Below the pieces are notes generated by a model that was not told the DNA's origin, did no database searches, and saw only the letters and a program-made list of their open reading frames with translations. Shown piece by piece: positions 46,145 through 54,644 of a stretch of DNA of 64,000 nt; the stretch's first letter is position 1; every line of letters starts with the position of its first letter. Made by a program: the position numbers and the translations under genes. This DNA comes from HXMU1428-3 sp965215715 (GTDB lineage: Bacteria > Pseudomonadota > Alphaproteobacteria > Rhizobiales > HXMU1428-3), in NCBI GenBank assembly GCA_965215715.1, contig OZ244129.1, forward strand, positions 744,001-808,000, in the 5' to 3' direction.

Positions 46145-46221
46145 GGTCCCATAGCTCAGCTGGATAGAGCAACTGCCTTCTAAGCAGTAGGTCCCAGGTT
46201 CGAATCCTGGTGGGATCGCCA
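46145..46221 (+). tRNA. tRNA-Arg (anticodon TCT), probable integration site
   Basis: The acceptor arms GGTCCCA/TGGGATC pair. The anticodon stem ACTGC/GCAGT encloses CTTCTAA (TCT), the T arm is CCAGGTTCGAATCCTGG, and CCA is encoded. AT-rich accessory genes begin just after it, so its 3' end is the likely left attachment site. I find no second copy in the window. Confidence 0.95.
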
Positions 46222-46286
46222 TTTTACCCAATGAAAACAATGCTTTAAAGTGCCTTCAAGTCTTTAAGGGGAATTGTTTATTTTTC

Positions 46287-46307
46287 TGGGGTACGAATGG
46301 GGTACGA
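46287..46307. repeat. Direct repeat TGGGGTACGA x2 next to tRNA-Arg
   Basis: The 10-mer occurs at 46287-46296 and 46298-46307 (11-base period), about 66 bases beyond the tRNA CCA. GGGGTACGAA also occurs near 48540. The position and helical spacing suggest recombinase or excisionase arm-type sites. Confidence 0.45.
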
Positions 46308-46416
46308 GTGTGAAAAGAAACAGTGCGTATTTATACGTGTAGCAAGCAGTTGTTCCAGACCATTTTCCACAGGCGCTTAACTATATCATAAATTTTTAAA
46401 TAAGCGGGAAAATCCT

Positions 46417-46791
46417 TTAGTCGAGCGCATAAAATTGGTCCATATCTTCTGCGTAATACCAAACGCGCCGGACTTGCAGTTGGTGTTGAAATAACCAGCC
46501 AGTCTCATTTTTTAGCCATCGCCCTGCGACATCCTGGGGGTGTCCGGTGATGGCTTTAAGGACGGTGTGCAGAAAATCAGAAAATGGCGCGGTATCTGGT
46601 ACTGGCAAACTTAGGTGTTTGTTGAGTAAGTCGCTAATCGTATATTCATGGTAGGGAGGAGGATAACCATAACTAAAAAGCGGGGTGCAGGGATTAATAG
46701 CATTAAGCTGAGCCTCATCTCTCACAACCAGAATTATTTTGATTATTGCTGGGTTCAATGGGATGTGGGGGATATGAAGGCAAACTTCCAT
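46417..46791 (-). CDS. Island protein A, tandem small-protein family
   Basis: A 124-residue soluble protein of unknown function, last in a six-gene minus-strand run. It has the shared plan seen in its neighbours: a strand (IIKIILVV), a central YTISDLLNKHLSLPVPD block and a helix (FSDFLHTVLKAI), then a private tail. Its start overlaps the stop of the preceding gene by one base, so it is translationally coupled. No database family comes to mind. Confidence 0.65.
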   Translation of the reverse strand: MEVCLHIPHIPLNPAIIKIILVVRDEAQLNAINPCTPLFSYGYPPPYHEYTISDLLNKHLSLPVPDTAPFSDFLHTVLKAITGHPQDVAGRWLKNETGWLFQHQLQVRRVWYYAEDMDQFYALD

Positions 46792-47219
46792 TAGATCAAT
46801 GGTCTTTTGAACGGTAATTCCAAATTGCGTTTTTTTGCTTTGGTGCGCTCTATGCGGACAAGCACCAATTTTCTATCGCTATATCGCGTTGAGGGGCTAT
46901 CCAACATAAAATTTCTAACAAGTGATTCAATTTTTTTGGTCAGGGCGGCAATTTCACTTTGGCGTTGGCTCATACCAAATACATCATCTGATTGGATAGG
47001 AGGTAGAGGCACTGTAAAGTCTTGGTTTGCAAACTGGATAAAGCCTATGCCCTGGCTTTCACCGGCCCAACTGATGGGGAGAGTAATGTTATAGCTGGGG
47101 TAATAGTCCAGGATGGCGTATTGCTGTTTGCGATTTGCCTTTAGACTGATGATGTAGTGGTCATCGGCTATGAGACTTTTCTCAAGAATAAATGTAAGTT
47201 GCACGTTTGAGCTATCCAT
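46791..47219 (-). CDS. Island protein B, tandem small-protein family
   Basis: A 142-residue protein. It begins with a strand-rich segment (VQLTFILEKSL, HYIISLKANRK). The middle reads IGFIQFANQDFTVPLPP and is followed by the helix SEIAALTKKIESLVRNF. The tail is basic and resembles no neighbour. The middle fits the family plan of C-F, though more loosely. It is cotranscribed with A. Confidence 0.6.
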   Translation of the reverse strand: MDSSNVQLTFILEKSLIADDHYIISLKANRKQQYAILDYYPSYNITLPISWAGESQGIGFIQFANQDFTVPLPPIQSDDVFGMSQRQSEIAALTKKIESLVRNFMLDSPSTRYSDRKLVLVRIERTKAKKRNLELPFKRPLI

Positions 47220-47251
47220 TAAAAGGAGGCACGAGTGAGCGTCACCTAACT

Positions 47252-47632
47252 CTACTCCGCAGCTATAAGCCTTGGTTTAAAGGAAAGTTGTTGTTTGCGA
47301 TGCACCGTAAGCAGTGAAGTCCGGTGCTGCAATTGCTCATAATGCTTCTCTAAGTGACTAATAATTTTTTCTATCTGTCTAATGACAGAAACAAGATGTG
47401 CTTCAATTAATTGGGCTGTAGATGTGCCTGATACTGAAAGTCTTACTTGACGGTCACAAAGATCACCAACGGTGATGCCATGGAGTTTTTGGCTCCAATC
47501 AGGTCCAAATATCATTACTTGGTTGAGGTGGTTGGCTATGAGTGTTTCCATTTTATCTTCACTCATCTTCAATGACACATACAATACGTCATTATAATTT
47601 TTAATTGTTTCAGGGGTAATAAACAGTTCCAT
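47252..47632 (-). CDS. Island protein C, tandem small-protein family
   Basis: A 126-residue protein. The order is strand VLYVSLKMSEDK, aromatic turn FGPDWSQKLHG, core ITVGDLCDRQVRLSVSG, then a long helix TAQLIEAHLVSVIRQIEKII. The core aligns well with protein D (LTVQEILHSPMKMKIG) without gaps. A ribosome site with GGAG lies upstream. Function unknown. Confidence 0.65.
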   Translation of the reverse strand: MELFITPETIKNYNDVLYVSLKMSEDKMETLIANHLNQVMIFGPDWSQKLHGITVGDLCDRQVRLSVSGTSTAQLIEAHLVSVIRQIEKIISHLEKHYEQLQHRTSLLTVHRKQQLSFKPRLIAAE

Positions 47633-47711
47633 TGTTTTCTCCTTCTCAGGGTTATTGGGGGGGAGAGACGAGCAATTATTTGCTCATCTCTATGGAGTTG
47701 ATGCAATCTTG

Positions 47712-48011
47712 TTAGGCAAGCTGTGGAAGCTTGTTATCCATGATCGCGTTTAAAGTGTCTTTAATGAAAACCAGCTGAACTATGATCTGTGCTGCCGACA
47801 AATTTTTACCGATTTTCATTTTCATAGGGCTGTGCAAAATTTCCTGCACGGTCAACTGCTTCAAGTCATGCAACCAATTAGAGGGAAAGATCTGGATTTT
47901 ATGCATTCCGATCTCTTTTATTAACGTACCCTCTAGCTCACTTGACCATAAACGAGCTTCTACAACGTCGTTAAGGGACTGATAATCGAGAGTGGTATAA
48001 CTAAGTTCCAT
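47712..48011 (-). CDS. Island protein D, tandem small-protein family
   Basis: About 99 residues from the ATG at 48011, which has GGGAGGG upstream; a longer frame to 48101 overlaps gene E and is not preferred. It contains IQIFPSNWLHDLKQLTVQEI and the helix AAQIIVQLVFIKDTLNAIM, closely matching protein C in order and spacing. Function unknown. Confidence 0.65.
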   Translation of the reverse strand: MELSYTTLDYQSLNDVVEARLWSSELEGTLIKEIGMHKIQIFPSNWLHDLKQLTVQEILHSPMKMKIGKNLSAAQIIVQLVFIKDTLNAIMDNKLPQLA

Positions 48012-48369
48012 AGTACGCCCTCCCTGTAATATAAGGGGTGCAGTTGTTTCCAAGGTCGTAGCGTTCTTCACGCAAAGTGGTCTTACAATATTCAAGCTCA
48101 TCTTGAAGTTGGAGGCATTCCCGACGTGCCCGAGCTTCGATTTCCTTATCGGAATATTCCGGTGGGATCTCTATAACAAGTCGTTTGTTGACCACATCAT
48201 GAAAGGTTAGCCCTGTAAAATTTGGGTGCGTGTCACAAGGAAGGAGGGAGGCGCATAGGCGCCCCAATCCAGTGATGACGTCAACCTCTTCTTGTGAACA
48301 AGTTAACGTTACCTGCAAGCATTCTGTTGCCAGGCCGTTTATAATTTTTAGGGAGGCAAATTCCATCAA
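48001..48369 (-). CDS. Island protein E, tandem small-protein family
   Basis: A 122-residue protein with strand CLQVTLTCSQEE, core FTGLTFHDVVNKRLVIEIPP and a charged helix (DKEIEARARRECLQLQDEL). It overlaps F by 4 bases (ATGA) and D by 11, so translation is chained. It shares the core plan with C, D and A. Function unknown. Confidence 0.65.
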   Translation of the reverse strand: MMEFASLKIINGLATECLQVTLTCSQEEVDVITGLGRLCASLLPCDTHPNFTGLTFHDVVNKRLVIEIPPEYSDKEIEARARRECLQLQDELEYCKTTLREERYDLGNNCTPYITGRAYYGT

Positions 48370-48680
48370 GCGGCTCTCCCATCTGGTGAGGCCAAATTGA
48401 AGAATACCTGTAAGACTTTCAAGTTATCCTCGATCATACGCACTATTTCATTAGTGCATACGCCGGCTGGAAGTGAGCGCTCAAAGGGGAAATTGGAAAT
48501 TAGGTGTTTAAGTCTAATTTTCACAAATTTTCCAGCATCGGGGTACGAACATACCCTTTCATTTAATAAGCACTTGTACTGATTAAGAAGAGCTTTTTGC
48601 TTTCTCTTTAATTCTACCTTGACGTAAATTTTGGCTGGAAAGTTGCGTCCAAGTGTGTCTGTTGATATTTCGTAGTCCAT
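48366..48680 (-). CDS. Island protein F, first gene of the tandem small-protein run
   Basis: A 104-residue protein with strand KIYVKVELKRKQ, middle FVKIRLKHLISNFPFERSLP and helix CTNEIVRMIEDNLKVLQVFF, which follows the family plan. GGAGATAAATT precedes the ATG, so this is the likely entry point of the operon. Function unknown. Confidence 0.65.
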   Translation of the reverse strand: MDYEISTDTLGRNFPAKIYVKVELKRKQKALLNQYKCLLNERVCSYPDAGKFVKIRLKHLISNFPFERSLPAGVCTNEIVRMIEDNLKVLQVFFNLASPDGRAA

Positions 48681-48824
48681 AATTTATCTCCTATCCATAA
48701 AAATGAAATTTGGAGATCTTCGAAGTTCCGAAAAGGAATGGTTTGAGTTGCACTGCAAAAAAGCAACAATCACCCTTGAAAAGTACGCAATATGTCTTAA
48801 ATCTACCTTGTTTTGCTGTAAAAC

Positions 48825-48837
48825 TGGTTATTAACCA
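48825..48837. promoter_or_regulatory. Palindrome TGGTTA-T-TAACCA, candidate operator
   Basis: A perfect 6-bp inverted repeat with a 1-base centre, about 145 bases upstream of the island operon F-A. Confidence 0.4.
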
Positions 48838-48984
48838 TAGCAAAAGGAATTAAGATTATGCTAGGTAACTACTTGACAGATCATACTTGAAAGAGGAAGC
48901 TTAGAATCAAGACTATTCCGGTGTTGGGAACAATCTTAAACTTTTTCCAGTTTCTGAGTGCTGCCAAAGCAACTCAAACCTAAG

Positions 48985-49111
48985 TTTGGTTATCTTTTCA
49001 GAGATTGTTTTTATCGACAGATCTCTCTCTGAAAGAACCAAAATGTCATCATAAGTTGGTGCTTATGGTGGCCATTAGAGCTTGGTTCTCATTAGGGAAC
49101 CGAGCTTTTTT
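48985..49111 (+). ncRNA. Predicted structured small RNA ending in an intrinsic terminator
   Basis: A long stem pairs TTTGGTT plus CTTTTCAGAGA (48985-49004) with TCTCTGAAAG plus AACCAAA (49026-49042). A classic terminator hairpin follows (arms 49079-49088 and 49097-49106, then T6). The overlapping 64-codon frame at 49005 lacks a ribosome site and is not a convincing gene. I have not identified a promoter. The element is called from structure only. Confidence 0.5.
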
Positions 49112-49292
49112 GTTCATTCAGAGTCCCTATCTTAAGGGCTATTATTATAGTGAAGAGTTTTTCCCAAAAATGCAACCGAACTTTACAAGGCACCAGTGAC
49201 TTTCTTTTTGTAGTCTTATCTCGTAAGATGGAGCATTTTAATTGTGGGCTAGAAAGTGTTTTTACGTACAAAAAGAGAATTGATATAGTGTC

Positions 49293-49865
49293 ATGACTAA
49301 TAAAAAAACATCAAAGAATGGTGATGGAACTGATAAAGATCACCGTGAAAGTCATAAGCATATGCCTGTCAATCTATCCTGTGTTTTTGAAACCGGAGCT
49401 GATTTGATATTACCCACAAATAGACAAAATGGAAAGTATGCAGCACTGGAAGATCTATTGATTTTGGCTAATGAAAACAATGAATTATCCTATCCCTTAG
49501 TAGGATTAAGTCGTGCTAGATTAAATGATAAACTGACAGGTAGAAAATCCATAAATTATACCCAGATGGAAAATCTGGCAGTTTTATATGGTGTACCAGC
49601 TGGTGTATTGCTCTTAATTTCTCGTATAATGGCTGAAATTCAAGCGGGCAATCAAGAAAATTTAACAGCCCTATTTGATGGTCTTATTGATTTGAAAAAG
49701 AGTATAAGAAAGCAAGGAAATCAAATAGAAAATCGGATCCCAAGCAAATCTTACGAACATAGTATGTATCTTGCAGAGATTTTTTTGAATGCTTATAAAA
49801 AAAGAGGGCTTAAAGGAAAGGGGCCAGATTTTATAAAAGAAACTGATAAAGATTCTACAACATAG
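49293..49865 (+). CDS. Island protein with a helix-turn-helix-like segment
   Basis: A 190-residue protein. The N-terminus is charged and probably disordered. Residues about 65-110 read as an XRE/Cro-like unit (LSRARLNDKLTGRKSINYTQ, then LAVLYGVPAGVLLLISR), where helices match the plan of a small repressor. The C-terminus is helical and basic. It sits just before a recombinase fragment, so it could be an element regulator or excision control protein. The HTH call is by pattern and tentative. Confidence 0.5.
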   Translation: MTNKKTSKNGDGTDKDHRESHKHMPVNLSCVFETGADLILPTNRQNGKYAALEDLLILANENNELSYPLVGLSRARLNDKLTGRKSINYTQMENLAVLYGVPAGVLLLISRIMAEIQAGNQENLTALFDGLIDLKKSIRKQGNQIENRIPSKSYEHSMYLAEIFLNAYKKRGLKGKGPDFIKETDKDSTT

Positions 49866-50049
49866 CCTTAGCGAAGCAGAAACAACAGGTAAAACTTCAC
49901 TTTATGCTGCAGAAGCAATTTGGCTGCTAATTCTCACCTGTGCAAGGCGCGGAGAAATCCTCATCTTGAAATGGGACTACATTGATCATGAAAAACAGGT
50001 GATCCGATTACCTGACTCCGGAACTGTGCTAAAACATCAATCTGATTGA
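49837..50049 (+). pseudogene. Tyrosine-recombinase (phage integrase) fragment
   Basis: After a TAA at 49834 the frame reads SLSEAETTGKTSLYAAEAIW, then LLILTCARRGEILILKWDYI and a VIRLPDS block, stopping at 50049. This is the catalytic box I region (Arg of ARRGEIL) of a tyrosine integrase. The N-terminal domain, the His-x-x-Arg box and the Tyr are missing. Similarity fades right after LPDS, near 50015, where the convergent large gene ends. It is a truncated remnant without its own start. Confidence 0.8.
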
Positions 50050-53000
50050 ATCAGCCAATTTGTTCCTCTCCATTCGGTGCCATCTAACCACCACATTCCG
50101 CAGAATCCTTGCCGCTTAAAATTTGAGTCCCAAGATAAACTTTCACCTCTCCCTTGCCCACCATCCTTTTCTCCTTTTAAAAACCAAATAGGTGAGAAAC
50201 CTTTAGCTTTTAAACAATCATTTAGTATATCTGCTCTAAACACAGCATAGCTATTTTCAAAAGATCGAGGGAATAAATCTGCAAAGACAATTTCGTTTTG
50301 GGGGTTTAAAAACTTTCTCGATCTAGGGTTTTCTGGATAGAGATTAAGAGCCTCAATTAGTCGTTGAGATGGAACTTGAAAACTTGCACCGCTTTCACCT
50401 GAATAATCATATTGTTCCCGAATGGCTTTATGAGATTGTAAAATTGAACCTACTGGAATTTTTTCATACTCTGAATTTAACCATGGTTCTATACCAAAGC
50501 AGTTTAGACCAGGTTGATATTCACCAAACAATCTCGTTCTACAGTCTTCCTCACGGTTTGCAATTGTGTTTCCTAAAAGGTTCTTATTTTTAACCAAATT
50601 ATATATTTTTCCGAGATCTTCGCTGCGTACTATAGAGAACTCAATCCACCACTGACTAGTTTTTATTATATCTTCAGATTTTAATTTTTGGTAATATTTT
50701 TGATCTCTGTAATATGCATCCACGATCCACCATTTATTATGATCTTCAGATCTAAGTTCTACGAAATCTGGTATATTGGGTATGTCATTTAAAGTCGAAG
50801 TCCATTCTATGGTTTCATCCAAAGACTCTGTCTCAAACCTCATTTCTGGCAGCGCAACATTAGGCAAAGAAATTTCATCTTTTATATTCGGAACATTTAC
50901 ATCAATGTAAGAAGGATCTATATCAGTTGTACTAAAATAGTCAGGCGTTTCTTGTGCCGTAATCTCTATTTTCCAATCAATATGCCAATGATAATCCATC
51001 AGGTACCCGATCAATTCAAACAAAGCTATCCATTGATACTTTTTTCCTAGTCTCTCAATAGAATGCTCCATTCTTCCCCAGCTTATATCTGAATCTTTAG
51101 GCTCGGTATTTTCATTATTGAAGTGACCAATTTCTATGGCTCTTGCTGCAACCCATATTTGGGCTTGTCTCAGGCAAAACATTGGTAATTGGTCATCATT
51201 ATTTTCTGAATAAGGTGATAAAGCTAAAAATTGGTTTTTTAAGTTTTCAGGTAATAATTTTAAAAGAGCTTCTTCAGCGTTTTTGAATGAGGATTCTTCT
51301 TCTGCTACTGTCTTTTGCTCATGTAACTCATCTCTTTCATTTATCCTTCTTAGCCATTCAAGTGTGGCTAAGTTTTTTTTCTTATAACGAATATCATCGG
51401 CTAGTGTCTTTTCATTGTTTCCTAATGCTTCGATTTCTTTCCAGAACTCTTCTTTAATTTCTTTTGGAAATTTAGGAGGGTTTTCTGATCTGATTTCTTT
51501 TGAAAATTGATGAGGTACGCCGCTCATTGTGTATCTACCGAAATCTCCGGGCATCTCAAATCTATTGTTTTCCTCCCTATAGTAACCTACAACTGATGAA
51601 AAAATTCTTGGAGCAAACTCTTTAGATTTTAATAATTCTTGAGAAGTTGGCCAAACCTCTATTTTTTTACTTAAATAAGGAGGGTGGACCTTTTCTAGTT
51701 TTATATTTTCAATTGCACCATATCGTGATATTGCACTGTCAATAATAGATCGTGCATATCTGCGAATGTACGCATGATTAGTGCATGGGGTATTATTAAA
51801 AATCATATTAAATATTTGAATAGAAACGTTTTGATGAACAGTTTCTGAATTTCTTAAATGTAAGAAAGCTCCGCAAATAGAGGCCAAAATTCTTTCAATT
51901 ATATATGGGTCGTTAACTTCAGAAAAATCAGCAAGGATTGTTAGGGCTAAATTGGGATGACGATAAAATAATGTTGTCAGAGCTTTGGTTGCTTTATCCC
52001 GCACCACTCTGTTGCTCGTTGAAAGTGACCAACATAAAACAATAGCGACTAATTCAGCGCGCTCTATTTTAACATTATTTGTATTAGCTTGCCACGCCCA
52101 ATCAATAAGTGAATTGATAACCTTATTACTTATATCATCTCCACAAAGATATAGTGACCAACTTCTATCTCTCTCATGCAAATTTTTGCTAAGTAAATAT
52201 TCATGTAGATATTTAGCGTAAAGGGCGTGTCCTGGCAGGGCAGATAAACGAATTAAGGTGTCAAAAAAATCTTTCTCAGATATTTTGTCACTCATAAATA
52301 ATGTCTCAAAAAGGTCACTTGTTTTAACACTGGTGGCTGTGGGTTCACGCCAAGTAAGACTATTTATAAATTCACGAATTGGTAAATGGACTTTATTAGA
52401 AATTTCCTTTTCAATTAGAGGAAGCTCAACACCAAACTTTTCTGGAACTTGTATATATAGTGCCTCAATAATTCCTAGAAATTTCCAATTCTTCTTTTCA
52501 AAGAGATAGGCAAATTCACCATCAAGTTTAATGGCTCTTGCTAGAGCTTCAGGACTATCAAAAATTTTCAAAATATTATTTGCGATGAAATGGTCACTGA
52601 AACGTTGGAAGGTAAATGCAACCCTTTCGGTTTTATTATCAAATGCGGGTTCTTTGCGGAGTACTCCCTCATTTATTAATTGTTGTAATAATGTATTTTG
52701 AGGGTTCTCAATATTTTCAATAGGATCTTTTCCATTAAAGATTTGATGAGCTTTGGACAGAGCTAACGTCTCACTTTTTTCAAGTGTTAGCTCTTCGGCA
52801 AATCTTTCAAGAGATTTCAGTATTCGACCATCTCCTGGGATTATTCCTGAGTATCCCTTGCTGATTAATATTTCTTCGATACTCTCAATCCAAAATTGAA
52901 ATATTGAGGTTATGCCATGTAAACCTGTAGGGAATGCAGTTTGTCCTTTGCGCTTGAGGCTTTTAACTACTGTTGTAAGGAATAGGGGATTTGAAAATTC

Positions 53001-54548
53001 TGGATTTAACAAAGGAGCTGATGGTCGAGTGATACCATTTTTGTCTAAGATAAGGTTTGCTGCCTCTTCCTCATTCCCTTCAAATCCATAATGGGTAATT
53101 TCCATACCAGTCCATTGTTTTGGCACGCAATATTCTTTGTAATTTGACCGACATGAAATAATTAGGGCTAGTCTATCGTAAGACAGTATCTCTTCACTGA
53201 TGCCAGCTAAGTTTTTTTTCCAAGTATTTGGAGGTGCAGAGTCATTGATAGCATCAATCATAATTAAGGCTGGTCTACCAGCCGCTAAAGCGGCTGCTTG
53301 TAACGTACCAAGCAATTCTTGAAAAGTGATATTAGGCAGGCCTAATCTATATAAAATTGCTTGACGTGGATCAGCACCATTCAGATGTTCTCCAAGTAAC
53401 AAGACTGCAGGCAACTGTTTCGAAGTGTGTGATTTTGCTGAATAAGCCAGTAAATGAGATTTTCCAGATCCAGCCTTACCCGATATAAGCAAAAGAGGCT
53501 GTTCTAATAAATTAGCTTTGTCCAACTCTTCTAAATGATTGAAAAATTCATGAATTTTTGTGATAGTTGACCAAAGTTGATCCCGATCATTAGATTCTTC
53601 ATTGTTGAGTTTATCCTTGTTCTGAAGATCAAATGCTGCATCCCTTATTACACCTAGCTCTTCGGATCTACGTAAATCAAGACAGGTTGTTTTTATATAT
53701 CCTAGACTGCTAATTTTAGTATCGTCTATCCAATTAATTTTATTGAACTCTTTTGAAACATTTTTGATTTTGGATAAAACATAATCCTTATTTTTATCAA
53801 ACTCATCGGCTGATAAAGATCTAATATTTAAATCATCTATTGCCGTGACCGCTTCAGCCAAACTGTTTTTGTTAGTATCTATAATTTCTAGAAATTTTTC
53901 ATTTCGTTGAACAATATCTATTTCTGACTGGATAGATACGTCAACGTTAAGATCGCTTGTATACCTTTCACCAAGATCTGCTAAAGTTGGTTTTAATTTT
54001 TCCTCGAACCAATCAATGGAAAATTGTTGGTTGTTAAACCAATAGTATCGAATGCCAGTATGAATAGCGTCTGACTGAGATAAAAAAGAAATTAACTGAC
54101 TTTCGTCCCAAAGATGTAATTTAACATTACGATTTTTTTCATCGAGTTTTTCCTTAGTATCTAGACAAAAATCCTCCCATTTTTTTCTCTGAGTTTTTTT
54201 AGAACCTTGAGTATCACCTGATAGGTTGCGTGGAATTGCGACATAATAGTCAGTTAGTGTCGGATAGCGCTCAAGGGCTGTGTAAAAAGAATCCTTGATT
54301 TGTTGAATTTGACTAGAGCTAAATTCATCAATGAAATACTTAGCTTGCCAACCAATACAATCACCATTCTCTAGCCAAACTAGAACCTCAACTCCTCCAT
54401 CGGGACCACTACCTCTATTTTCTATTTTTGTATATTTATCAGGAGGATTTGCTATTATCAGCTGCCTGATGAGTTCTTCGAAACCTCCCTCCTGGCCTCG
54501 GCGGTGAGAGCGAATAGAGCGAAAATCTATCTGGGTATTTGGCTTCAT
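50037..54548 (-). CDS. Nuclease-STAND NTPase, Avs-like candidate antiphage protein
   Basis: A 1503-residue protein. Residues about 15-110 look like a PD-(D/E)xK nuclease: a FEEL helix, then Asp50 and Glu54 (SGPDGGVEVLVW) and Gln68-x-Lys70 (GWQAKYF). An NTPase core has Walker A GKAGSGKS at 357-364 and Walker B LIMIDAIND at about 428-436, followed by an HTH/winged-like region. The rest, about 800-900 residues, is helical and repeat-like and would serve as sensor. This domain order matches antiviral STAND (Avs/AVAST) proteins. The gene is AT-rich, stands alone and overlaps an integrase remnant at its 3' end, typical of a defence hotspot. The exact Avs type is unassigned. Confidence 0.78.
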   Translation of the reverse strand: MKPNTQIDFRSIRSHRRGQEGGFEELIRQLIIANPPDKYTKIENRGSGPDGGVEVLVWLENGDCIGWQAKYFIDEFSSSQIQQIKDSFYTALERYPTLTDYYVAIPRNLSGDTQGSKKTQRKKWEDFCLDTKEKLDEKNRNVKLHLWDESQLISFLSQSDAIHTGIRYYWFNNQQFSIDWFEEKLKPTLADLGERYTSDLNVDVSIQSEIDIVQRNEKFLEIIDTNKNSLAEAVTAIDDLNIRSLSADEFDKNKDYVLSKIKNVSKEFNKINWIDDTKISSLGYIKTTCLDLRRSEELGVIRDAAFDLQNKDKLNNEESNDRDQLWSTITKIHEFFNHLEELDKANLLEQPLLLISGKAGSGKSHLLAYSAKSHTSKQLPAVLLLGEHLNGADPRQAILYRLGLPNITFQELLGTLQAAALAAGRPALIMIDAINDSAPPNTWKKNLAGISEEILSYDRLALIISCRSNYKEYCVPKQWTGMEITHYGFEGNEEEAANLILDKNGITRPSAPLLNPEFSNPLFLTTVVKSLKRKGQTAFPTGLHGITSIFQFWIESIEEILISKGYSGIIPGDGRILKSLERFAEELTLEKSETLALSKAHQIFNGKDPIENIENPQNTLLQQLINEGVLRKEPAFDNKTERVAFTFQRFSDHFIANNILKIFDSPEALARAIKLDGEFAYLFEKKNWKFLGIIEALYIQVPEKFGVELPLIEKEISNKVHLPIREFINSLTWREPTATSVKTSDLFETLFMSDKISEKDFFDTLIRLSALPGHALYAKYLHEYLLSKNLHERDRSWSLYLCGDDISNKVINSLIDWAWQANTNNVKIERAELVAIVLCWSLSTSNRVVRDKATKALTTLFYRHPNLALTILADFSEVNDPYIIERILASICGAFLHLRNSETVHQNVSIQIFNMIFNNTPCTNHAYIRRYARSIIDSAISRYGAIENIKLEKVHPPYLSKKIEVWPTSQELLKSKEFAPRIFSSVVGYYREENNRFEMPGDFGRYTMSGVPHQFSKEIRSENPPKFPKEIKEEFWKEIEALGNNEKTLADDIRYKKKNLATLEWLRRINERDELHEQKTVAEEESSFKNAEEALLKLLPENLKNQFLALSPYSENNDDQLPMFCLRQAQIWVAARAIEIGHFNNENTEPKDSDISWGRMEHSIERLGKKYQWIALFELIGYLMDYHWHIDWKIEITAQETPDYFSTTDIDPSYIDVNVPNIKDEISLPNVALPEMRFETESLDETIEWTSTLNDIPNIPDFVELRSEDHNKWWIVDAYYRDQKYYQKLKSEDIIKTSQWWIEFSIVRSEDLGKIYNLVKNKNLLGNTIANREEDCRTRLFGEYQPGLNCFGIEPWLNSEYEKIPVGSILQSHKAIREQYDYSGESGASFQVPSQRLIEALNLYPENPRSRKFLNPQNEIVFADLFPRSFENSYAVFRADILNDCLKAKGFSPIWFLKGEKDGGQGRGESLSWDSNFKRQGFCGMWWLDGTEWRGTNWLIQSD

Positions 54549-54644
54549 ACTTTTTTACTACTCTCTAAAGGACTTTATTATTATGTATACAATGATAAAT
54601 ATTTTAAAAAAATCAAATCCATAATTTTATAATTCTCAGTTATT

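Larger units (their letters stand above)
48681..49292. other. Divergent regulatory spacer of the island
   Basis: About 610 bases between the minus-strand F-A operon and the plus-strand DNA-binding-like gene. It holds a TGGTTA-T-TAACCA palindrome at 48825-48837 and a structured, terminator-ended stretch at 48985-49111 (listed separately). Confidence 0.5.

Noticed and set aside
48161..48172. GGTGGGATC match to the tRNA-Arg 3' end as a possible second attachment site
   Set aside because: Only nine bases, inside gene E and without the flanking TTCGAATCC; most likely chance.
49005..49199. 64-codon plus-strand frame
   Set aside because: It runs through a stem-loop and a classic terminator and lacks a ribosome site; a non-coding RNA explains the region better.
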